From Phoronis pallida (taxonomy: Eukaryota > Phoronida > Phoronidae), in NCBI GenBank assembly GCA_028565715.1, contig JAOXYC010198573.1, forward strand, positions 1-11,800: a DNA stretch of 11,800 nt. The letters run 5' to 3'. Positions 1 through 8,414 of this stretch are shown here, piece by piece. Each line of letters begins with the position of its first letter. Position 1 is the first letter of the stretch. The notes beneath the pieces are model-generated. The model was not told the origin of the DNA. It was given only the letters and a program-made list of their open reading frames with translations, and ran no database searches. A program made the translations under genes and the position numbers.

Positions 1-1912
1 AATCAGCGTTGAGTATTCTTGTCGGCTCGATAGCAATAAGAGGCTTATTTAGCCGACATGGCGGGGCAATAGACACTACCGAAATCTAACGGTCAATTTT
101 CAAAAAAGATATACTCATATAATCATGAGATAAATATGCAGTGATTCATGTAGAATTTACTTCCAAGGTAAGGCCCGTTTTTTCCACAGACACCAAAACG
201 TTGCTAAAATACCACGGAGAAGCTCACACTTACCCTACAGTACTACACAATGACATTGAATGACAACATTGCAACAATTTTACATTTTTACAACCAAGTC
301 TACGGCTCTGCACTCCCACTGTGTCGACAAAAGGACAAGCAAGTTCAATCTCAACATACCCGACATTGTACTTTGCCTTGTTTAAATCTTTTTTGAAATC
401 TAAGTCATTGTTTTAAAGTCATGAAAATGCTGAAGTTTATCTGTTTTTGTTCGCGTTCATTCAAAGCAGACATCGGAAGTGAGTGGCAGGAAGTGCGCAG
501 TTGGATATCTGCGCACAATATCTCGCATTGGCATTTGGAACACAAGCGACTATACTGATTGCCGTAGGCCTACTTGCATGTAGGTAGACTCTAATACAGC
601 CCCTTCGACTCAGGTCGAGGTTTCAACGACCGGCTGAGTTCAGTCTAGTATGTAGGCTGAATGTACGTTTTAAACAAAATGAAATTTTATTTCCAAAAAA
701 AAAATGATGCTTTTTTTAAGTCACTAAAATATGAAAGCCTAAAATTTATTGAAAATTTCGAAGAGTAATTTTCAGTGAAAAACTTTCGATAAAGACGCGT
801 ACCGTGACCGCCGTGTATCTTATCCTCAGATTTTCTCCCGCAAAAAACTCCTCTACGAAATTTCAAGTTATTGACTATAGTAGTGTTGTCCCCTTATAAT
901 TCATGATCAAATTTCTTTAGCAGCGAATAACAATAATGGTTCAGTTGACTCATATAATAGCAAAAACGCCCTGCTAAACGGAGCCCTGCCTCCACACTGC
1001 ACTAGGGGTCAAATTAAAATATTCCATTTTAAAACTTATAAACACTAAGCGACTAGCACGTAGAAGATCAAGGTGGACGCTTGTTTTTCCAAGATTTTCG
1101 AATTTTTGTCAAACGCTTTTGTTCAACATTTCGAAATCTTTAGGTCGAATGATGACTTGACTGAGGCAAGTCACAGTGTAGCCTACACCCACCCATAAAA
1201 GGGAAATCATTCAAATCAAATAGTACACAACGCAATTTTTTATACTAGGCCCGTTTTAAAATATTTTATTTCGAAGTATCGCTAAGTCAGGCCGTCAGGC
1301 GCCGGTGCCATGTTGAGTTATCATTGACTTTTGAAATAACACGTTTCATCTATTTCTCAAGTTTTACTGACAAAAAGATGGTCCTAGAATTTGTCAATAA
1401 TTTTGTTCAATTCGCCGTCAGTCCCCGAGATTTTCTCCCCCCCCCCCATTCATTTTTCGAATCACGGTATCACATCTACCTCTTTCAAAAACTGACTCAA
1501 TTCACAGTTCTTCAATGATTTCATCATTGCTTAGACCGAAAGCCAGTGTTTCTTCTCGGATGAGATTTCTAAATAGTGTTTTAATAAAAAAATCGTTAAA
1601 TATACGACGGTGCTTTGAATTTTTTGGATGACATTTAAAAAATCATAGAACGAGCCTTTGGCGAGTCGATTTTCAAAATCGAATCCAATAAAAGGTTTAT
1701 TACTTCCCAATAATTTGGGAATCATTTTATCACATAACATCGCCAATTTGAGAAAAATGTGGAGTTTTGAGAACTCGATTAACGCAAGTGTGAACCATGG
1801 TTGCGATTTAGGTTACTCAGGCATATGGCACTTTTTGAACTTGATTTCTCCGCAATGAGTGGTCGAATCTTCATGAAAATTTAAAGATATACCTTTTAGC
1901 CTAAGTAGGAGA
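1..1912. other. Intergenic or intronic DNA, no gene seen
   Basis: No frame here has a recognisable family, splice-consistent partner or coding-like composition. It contains a run of 11 C at 1437-1447 and the hairpin at 493-516. The frames at 1324-1518, 1531-1746 and 1658-1858 are short, partly overlapping and unrecognised. Confidence 0.6.
493..516. other. Perfect 8-bp GC-rich hairpin
   Basis: GTGCGCAG and CTGCGCAC flank an eight-base loop TTGGATAT. It stands out in AT-rich DNA, but nothing around it indicates a function. Confidence 0.5.
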
Positions 1913-2060
1913 GAAACGGGTCTCAGATTTTTGATTTATTCCTCCATTGCTGAGATATAAAGCTTCAACAATGAAGACTTTCATAAAAAACAAAATTTTA
2001 GCTTTAAAATTCAACATTTTCAAAACTAAAAAAAATTTGCAAAATTTTGAGACCCGTTTC
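1913..2060. repeat. 148-bp element with 13-bp terminal inverted repeats
   Basis: GAAACGGGTCTCA at 1913-1925 is the exact reverse complement of 2048-2060. The interior is AT-rich, with no coding frame. The size equals that of the 2778-2925 element, but the terminal sequences differ. It may be a MITE remnant. Confidence 0.6.
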
Positions 2061-2777
2061 CCTTCAATACACAAAATAGACTATTGTATTGAAATAAAAA
2101 CCATGCCCGTATAGTATTTATTGTTCTTGAAATCCTTGTTAAAAAATAAATAAATTTTTTTATTAAAAAAAATTGGTCATGTGAATAAAAATCAATTTTT
2201 TAATTTTAAAGATAACCATTAGATTCAAAATGAATGTATTCACCTTTCAAAATATATATACTTTTGTGGGCACAAAATCAACAGTATTTTTTGTATTTCA
2301 TGAAAACTGACCCCCAGTCACTAAGGTTCACACTTACGCTAAGACAATGTAATAACGCTTCGATGTTACTAAATTAGTTTTACTACATCGAATAGAAGGG
2401 TAGTTATGTGATAAATATATATCAATTATAAGGTTTTTGGTGTTATCACTAAAAGGAACTGTATACTATTGTATGTGGGGATCGAGCGAGTTATTCTGTA
2501 GTACGATAGAACATGAATGACGAAGTTCAAAACAGACACTTTCTATCAAAACAGGGTTGTAAAATTCTCAATCACATTCCCGATATTTTGAAATGACTGT
2601 TAAATCTTTCTTCGTGAAAGAAAATGTTTGCTTCAATTTGTGTGAATGGTCAGTTATATCTATTACACAGCTCGGTTTATTTCCACCTTGTAAATAAGTT
2701 CCTGTACCATTGATTATCGATAGTATGTTACGTAATCGCATTAGTTTACTCGGGTAAACGGTTCAAGCCTACCAGAG

Positions 2778-2925
2778 ATTCCCTCTCACGAATTTTGAAT
2801 CCATCTCACGAACCACTCATAATTGGGTTTTCTCTCTCACGAACCACCAAAGCTCTGTACTGTACCGAAGCCCTTTGTTGTCTCTGGTGGTTCGTGGCAA
2901 GGAATTTCTTAGCGTGAGAGGGAAT
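2778..2925. repeat. 148-bp element with 13-bp terminal inverted repeats
   Basis: ATTCCCTCTCACG at 2778-2790 is the exact reverse complement of 2913-2925. A nested pair, CACGAACCACCA at 2838-2849 and TGGTGGTTCGTG at 2885-2896, is also perfect. The word TCTCACGAA occurs three times on the left side. No target-site duplication is clear. Confidence 0.75.
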
Positions 2926-3121
2926 AATTGTTTGTGACCCAGAATATACTCAACATGAAATAAACAGATTTAGGATCACTGAAAAAATATGAATGGAATT
3001 CCTATAGTTGAATAGATGAAACAGACAATACAAGAAATCATTTAGTTTGTTATTTTTATTTAAGATCTCGTTCTCTTTTGATGTCATAACAGCAAAACAG
3101 CATAATAGTAACTGAATACAT

Positions 3122-3176
3122 TGTTGTTATATTGTTATTATTATTATAAATAATTATAATAACAATAATAACAACA
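3122..3176. repeat. AT-rich hairpin of trinucleotide-like repeats
   Basis: TGTTGTTATATTGTTATTAT at the left pairs with the TTATAATAACAATAATAACA stretch at 3154-3173, with a few extra bases on the left. It looks like a degenerate TTA/TAA microsatellite arranged as a palindrome. Confidence 0.7.
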
Positions 3177-4193
3177 TTATGATAATATAACAGGGTATTA
3201 TTATTCTACACAATTCAGCTACTTGAAAATAATTGTCATCCTTTATTCAAAATTACTGAATACCCAAATTTTGGAAACTATATTTAATCCACAGTTTATT
3301 AACAATGTTAGATGGGTAAGTTTAGAATCCTTTTCAACTATAACACTTTTCATAAGAATAACTAAACAGACAAGTAAAATTTTAACCAGTGAATACAAAA
3401 AAAACATGGAAACAAAATGTGTTATACTTTTCGCATTTTAATTACAATGACATGAAAAGTATTTTTACTTTTAAAGGCAAATGATTTTCACTAACTTTTA
3501 CAATGTTTTTGATTTTTCAGTTCAAATTTTAAGAACCTTTTCGACCACAATTATTAAACATTATGGCTTGGCAACCTTTTTAAAAGAAACAGTCTATAGA
3601 AAGAAGGACAATTCATTAAAAAAATAAAGATAAACGAAAAGGTTCAAGTGATATCAAAAAATCAAAAATCCGAAAGTCGCCTTTTAAAGTTGCACCTTAA
3701 AATATCTGACCCTGTTAAAAACCATCTATTTTTGAGTAAGAGTGACAATGTTTTATCGGTTTGAGGATTTTTCTCATGATAAAGAAATGTGTGTTACCCC
3801 TTTAACCACTCTCATCAGTCACCATTGATGACTTTTGTAACTTTATCTCAATACCTTTCACATATCACCCTTAGGCCCCTACTGAGGGTGTTTACACCTT
3901 ACTTGTGGCATGCCTACAGGGTACACAATACACAAGCCCATGTGAAAATCATTCAGGTACTACTCTCAAAACCACAGACTTTAAACATTCTCATGATGCA
4001 ATTGTACAATGCAGAATTCTTCAAATAAATTGGGGTATATGGTTTACCCTATATCACAGCTTACTAAAGCTAATTGGCCTAATATTTCATTTCAAGCAGC
4101 CAAGACTTGTACAGTATCTCTATATATATAAATCGCAATACATGATTAAGTACAGTGTGATTGTCTTAGGGCCAACCATAGATATGGTTCAGG

Positions 4194-4494
4194 TATGGAA
4201 TGCCAACAGGTTCAGAATATATAGACGGAATCTTCAGTTATCACCATTAAAAGTCGAAAGAAAAATATATATGTTTGGATGATGTCAAATTATGTAGGAT
4301 CTTTCTCTGACACACAAAATGAAATTCAATTATTAGATTTTTTGAACAAGTTGGAAATTCTGACAAATCTGAATTTGTCACTATTCTTTTTAAAACAACT
4401 AGATAATCCATACAATAATTTTGTCAACTGTTATTATTTTGATATGATGGTCTAGTGTACTGTATACACATTCTGAACCTAATGGCATTCCATA
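4194..4494. repeat. Inverted repeat pair, 25-bp arms
   Basis: TATGGAATGCCAACAGGTTC plus AGAAT at 4194-4218 matches the reverse complement of 4470-4494 at 23 of 25 positions. About 250 bases of AT-rich sequence separate the arms. They could be the ends of a roughly 300-bp non-autonomous element, as the similarity falls off outside them. Confidence 0.65.
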
Positions 4495-5973
4495 TCCCAA
4501 CCACACTAGCTCGATATAGCATGTTAGTGACTACAAATCCAACTACACAATAAATGTACAAGTAGAATATATCACAATTATGTACAATAAACTGTTAAAG
4601 GAAAGATATATACTATTTACACTAACATAGCTACCACCCCACCGTTAAGAGGTTAAGTCAGGAAGAAACAGTTGTCATTGTCGACAAAATATACAAAATA
4701 TTTATACAAAAATTTAACTTATCAACTCTCGTTAGCAAACGTGAAACAACGTTAAGGCCAAATCTTACAAACTTCGCCAAGATTACCTTTTGACAGAATT
4801 ATATCTGAACTGGAGAAGTGCTATGAAGGCTATGTTAATCTACCATATTATAAACCCAGAGCAAAACAGAATATCACAAAACTATGCAGGTCTATATTTT
4901 ACTCAGGGGTGTGCTGCATATTATCAGACATCAATCAAGACGGCATGTATCACTGCGGCGTCAGGGGTATCACATCCTAGAGCTTTCATAAGCATTCAGT
5001 AGATGGCGCGCATTGACTTTACTTCAATCCGTTTGACCCAGACCGCAAATTTCCACTAATGCGCCACCAAGTGTCGCTTGGAATAACTACTACTACCGCG
5101 GCCAAAGGTGATCTTTCGATTTATTACGAATTAACTAATTTAACGATCAACGATTGTAATGAAACTTTCTGATTGAGTAAAAAAGCCCTCGAACTCTAAT
5201 TTGATGCTAAAAAACTAGCGCTGCAGGCACAGTGACACATGCCATCTTGATCCATGTCTGATATCATGTAGACATTTTACTCTGGTCAATTAGTTTGTCA
5301 AATAAAACAATAAAATAAAAATAACAAAATTAATACAGTTTGTAAGCTTCAAATTATGACAGAATATTTGCACAAGTTCGGAGGGTGAGTATATCTATTT
5401 GTTCAACATAGGTGTTTTCACTAAGATGACTAAAGTCAGGTTACTAGACTTTTAAATTTAATAATCGGAGAAATTCACACACATTGCGACTTTTCAGAAA
5501 TTGCATTAGATCGTGCTCTTTGATCAACAAGAACATTTTGATAATACGCACAATCTAACCTGGTAAGCAAAGCCAATTCAAAATAGCAAGTAAGTAATCA
5601 ATTATCTCACACATCAATCAAAAACAATTTGACTGCTAATATTACTGACAATTTGACTTCCACGAAAAATATGTTCTCATCCTTAGATAAAATGAGTTGT
5701 CCAATTTCCATACCATCATTGTGTTAGTACAAGCTGCCTTGCATTTTCTACTGATAACAGGTGGAATTTTTTAAATCAGGCCCGGTAACCTGTATATTGA
5801 ATCATTTTTTCAGTGGCTGTTGAAGATACAGGATTAGATCTTTACAACTCAAGTCCAACAGTGATTGTTGTCAACATTTGACGACAGAATAAATGACTTC
5901 TTTTGTACTAACACAGCATGGTGTGAACATCAACAGGCTCAGTGGTATAACTTTCTTAACAAAGACAGATTTT

Positions 5974-6022
5974 TTTAAAGATACATAAGCCATACTCATG
6001 ACCAAAAAGTCATGAAAATAAT
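5974..6022. repeat. Extra direct copy of the foldback tip
   Basis: The stretch TTAAAGATACATAAGCC, a variant of CATTCATGACC, AAAAAGTCATGAAAATAATTT repeats the first 50 or so bases of the 6030-6304 left arm immediately upstream of it. It may be a truncated second copy or a tip duplication. Confidence 0.85.
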
Positions 6023-6029
6023 TTTTTTT

Positions 6030-6304
6030 CTTAAAGATGCATAAGCCTTATTCATGACCAAAAAAGTCAGAAAAATAATTTGCAGTGAAACTTGCATATT
6101 TAGAACTGCATGCACCATACTTGGAATATCCCATAATTTCTGGCTTCACAAGTTTTATTTGAATGCGTTGCTTGACAATAATTTGTGGAGCCAGAAATTA
6201 TGGGATATTCCAAGTATGGTGTATAAAGTTCTAAAAATGCAAGCTTCACTGCAATTTATTTTCATGACTTTTTTGGTCATGAATACGGCTTATGCACCTT
6301 TAAG
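6030..6304. repeat. Large foldback element (~120-bp arms)
   Basis: The left arm, 6030-6151, runs from CTTAAAGATGCATAAGCC to CTGGCTTCACAAG. The right arm, about 6183-6304, is its reverse complement with scattered mismatches and ends GGCTTATGCACCTTTAAG. The loop is about 31 bases. Each tip carries its own small palindrome, CATGACCAAAAAA...TCATG-like. The length and arm structure fit a MITE or foldback transposon. The 86-residue frame at 6054-6314 is a by-product of the arms. Confidence 0.93.
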
Positions 6305-6561
6305 TCACATTTGACAGGAAATTTCATCAATTGGACCTAAAAGCTGCATTAGGTTTTATTTATAAAGCAATGAAAGAAGCACTTCGAGTGATATTTTCTT
6401 CACATTTAACAAATGTGCAAACGTAAACCGAACATTATATTTAACCATAAATTCATGCTCAAGTAATTCACAAAGTAATCTCATAAAAATAGTAATCTTC
6501 TGTATTTACAAAATCAAGACAAAATTTGCCTTTCGTCAATCATAACATGCTAAACATTGAA

Positions 6562-6635
6562 GATGTTTCATCTCCAGATCACAAGAAACTATGTGAAAAA
6601 GATGTTCATCTCCAGATCACAAGAAACTATGTGAA
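6562..6635. repeat. Two-copy tandem duplication (38-39 bp)
   Basis: The block from GATGTTTCATCTCCAGATCA to AAACTATGTGAA is repeated directly, with one T fewer in the second copy and a changed tail. It is probably a recent slippage or unequal-exchange duplication in noncoding sequence. Confidence 0.92.
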
Positions 6636-6884
6636 TGGGGAAACATCACTCATTTGTGTTTTCCACTAAAAATTGAAAATCTAAACCAGGAATGAAGTAA
6701 TAGCCAGACTGGGAGAGCCCATTAAAGGAACATCTTTTAGTTTTATTGAATAACACTATTCCAGATATTCAGAAATTTTTAAGGATTTCTGCAGCAAATA
6801 TTCAAAATGCCATCGTAGTTACGGCAGTAAAAGTTTTCAATTGACCAAATGTAATAAAAATTGTTTGCAAATATACACATTCTG

Positions 6885-6890
6885 TTTATT
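6885..6890 (-). promoter_or_regulatory. Candidate polyadenylation signal AATAAA
   Basis: This is the first AATAAA I found on the minus strand after the candidate stop at 7401. It would give a 3' UTR of roughly 530 bases. The hexamer is common by chance in AT-rich DNA. If the stop at 8205 is used instead, ATTAAA at 8114-8119 is a closer candidate. Confidence 0.25.
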
Positions 6891-7400
6891 CATACAATTG
6901 TAATTGAATTTCTATTTATGATAAAAAAATGTCAACAGTTAAAATGGGGCCCTAAATTGAGGTTGTTCTAATCAGATATCCCAGACCCTGTACCACTCCA
7001 CAGTACTTGGCTATTTTTCAGACCAAGCTCAAATTTTCAATAAACAGGCAAGCTAAGTGAAGTTTAGGAAGACATTAATTAATCGCACCATTAAGTCTTA
7101 ACAATGTTTAGCAACTTAATTCAATACTATATAGGTAGTAAGGCAGCACAAATTACACAAATAATTGTATGTTTTAATTTTTTGAAATTTAGAACTGATT
7201 GATAATCAGCATACTAACACCTATAACATATTTCACTAATAAATGGGGTCAAAGGTAATGAAAAATGGCTAGCGCCACCTATGAATGAATGAACTGTTGC
7301 TCCTGGTGACACCTGTTAGAAGAAGCTGAAACTGTTCTCTTGTAAGTTCAAGGACTTGTATTGTGAGCTGCGTGATGAGCGTATTAGTTGCTTGAATGTG

Positions 7401-7431
7401 TTAGACATAGCCGTTAGGTAGCCGTTCATCT
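7401..7431 (-). CDS. Candidate terminal coding exon (last ~9 codons)
   Basis: An acceptor TTCATTGCAG precedes this stretch on the minus strand, with ACTAAC, a good branch-point match, about 25-30 bases upstream. If the donor at 8208-8207 is used, AA joins A to make Lys and the frame continues DERLPNGYV to TAA at 7401-7403. The phase fits and the peptide has a plausible hydrophilic C-terminus. A nine-codon match is weak on its own and could be chance, and transcript evidence is not available to me. Confidence 0.4.
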
Positions 7432-7757
7432 CTGCAATGAATTAATCGAGTCACTTGGTTAGTTTTGCATTGAACCATTTTTCATGAACATGTATATCTA
7501 AAAGTTATATACTTTAAACATGGTACAAGGTATGTTGTCGTTAGAGAGTTTGTGGAACTCGGCATGAAAGTGAATATGTAAGATCCAATGCACACAACTT
7601 TTTGTGCAGATTGTTACTTATAAACAAAAATTTGGTCTTACTTATTCTCGTCCATGGTTGCGTTGAGTTGCGCAAACTCTCTATTAACTCAATGTACACA
7701 CAGGGAAAAGAGAAAAACCACAGACTGAATTACTTTGCACATTCCAGTATTGCTTAT

Positions 7758-7940
7758 ATATTAGCATGAAAGTTATTATTCATCCAGTTGAGTTGAAGAT
7801 ATGATATACATTTGAGTCAAATACTGGAATTTTACGGACGCAACATAACTCAGTTAAGGTAAAATTTCAGTATTCAATTGACTCAAATGTATATCATATC
7901 TTCCACTCAACTGGATGAATAATAACTTTCATGCTAATAT
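7758..7940. repeat. Foldback inverted repeat (~80-bp arms)
   Basis: The left arm, 7758-7835, starts ATATTAGCATGAAAG and the right arm, 7859-7940, ends CTTTCATGCTAATAT. They are near-perfect reverse complements apart from a few substitutions and a three-base CAA insertion, around a 23-base loop. The structure looks like a foldback or MITE-like insertion. If the 7401-7431 exon is real, it sits in the last intron of the CAP-Gly gene and would fold into long double-stranded RNA. Confidence 0.93.
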
Positions 7941-8022
7941 CAAGAACAATTACGGACGTGAAGTCTTAAAAGTAATACGCAAGCATGAAAAATACAGCGC
8001 GAAAGATTGCTAATTATTGGAA

Positions 8023-8100
8023 ATACGGACGCAATGTAACTCAGTTAAGGTAAAATTCCAGTATTTGACTCAAATGTATATCATATCTATTGCTTATATA
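8023..8100. repeat. Third, direct copy of the foldback arm
   Basis: The stretch from ATACGGACGCAATGTAACTC through TATATCATATCT repeats 7832-7902, with ACATAA changed to ATGTAA and the CAA insertion absent. It is followed by ATTGCTTATATA, which also stands at 7749-7760 just left of the foldback. These blocks flank or belong to the same rearranged element. Confidence 0.85.
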
Positions 8101-8204
8101 CTTTAAACAACACTTTAATTTGAAGTTCTTAGATTGGCAAACGTTATCCATAATAACTACTGTATCAACCAGGCAAGTAGCTTTCAGTAGAGCCAGGGCC
8201 ACAC

Positions 8205-8414
8205 TCACTTTGGTGATTTATTGTACATTTCAGTGGGGATGAGCTTCTTTTCAGAGGTTTTCTCTCTCGATTCTCGTCGCTTTGTTTCGCTACGTAAACT
8301 ACTGCTACTGCCGCCATGCTGGTGTTTTGAGCGAGGGGTTTTTGATGCTGTATCAGACTCTGAAGATGACCGATGAACGACACTCGAGGAGGATTTGCTT
8401 TTCTTTGTTCCATG
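8205..8414 (-). CDS. Exon encoding basic Ser-rich tail (stop at 8205-8207, or spliced at 8208)
   Basis: The exon begins after TTTTTCTCGCAG and continues in phase 0. It encodes 69 residues rich in Ser, Lys, Arg and His: HGTKKSKSSSS, SSSLRSETKRRESREK, and a C-terminal KKLIPTEMYNKSPK before TGA. Such tails often help CAP-Gly proteins bind the acidic microtubule surface. The TGA overlaps GTGAGT, a near-consensus donor, so the exon may end at 8209 and the TGA be used only when the intron is retained. A different frame of this stretch also gives an open frame starting MEQRK at 8413, but it does not join the upstream exon. Confidence 0.85.
   Translation of the reverse strand, partial: HGTKKSKSSSSVVHRSSSESDTASKTPRSKHQHGGSSSSLRSETKRRESREKTSEKKLIPTEMYNKSPK

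Larger units (their letters stand above)
2926..5973. other. Noncoding AT-rich DNA apart from the listed repeats
   Basis: Apart from the hairpin at 3122-3176 and the arms at 4194-4494, I see no gene. The longest frame, 3905-4282 (125 codons), overlaps another at 3789-4028, has no recognisable motif, and runs through one arm of the inverted repeat. I treat it as chance. Confidence 0.6.
6305..7400. other. Likely 3' UTR and downstream DNA, no other gene seen
   Basis: If the terminal exon at 7401-7431 is real, 6885-7400 would be the 3' UTR of the CAP-Gly gene. Otherwise the stretch is intergenic. The two-copy duplication at 6562-6635 is the only structure I found. Confidence 0.45.

Noticed and set aside
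3905-4282. 125-codon plus-strand open frame
   Set aside because: It has no recognisable domain, overlaps another frame, lies in AT-rich DNA and includes an inverted-repeat arm, so it is more likely chance.
4790-5002. 70-codon plus-strand open frame
   Set aside because: It has no recognisable motif and no splice partner, and is of a length expected by chance.
6054-6314. 86-codon open frame
   Set aside because: It is formed by the two arms of the foldback repeat.
8165-8413. Minus-strand frame starting MEQRK
   Set aside because: It is a wrong frame of the tail exon. The phase set by the upstream CAP-Gly exons gives HGTKKSK instead.
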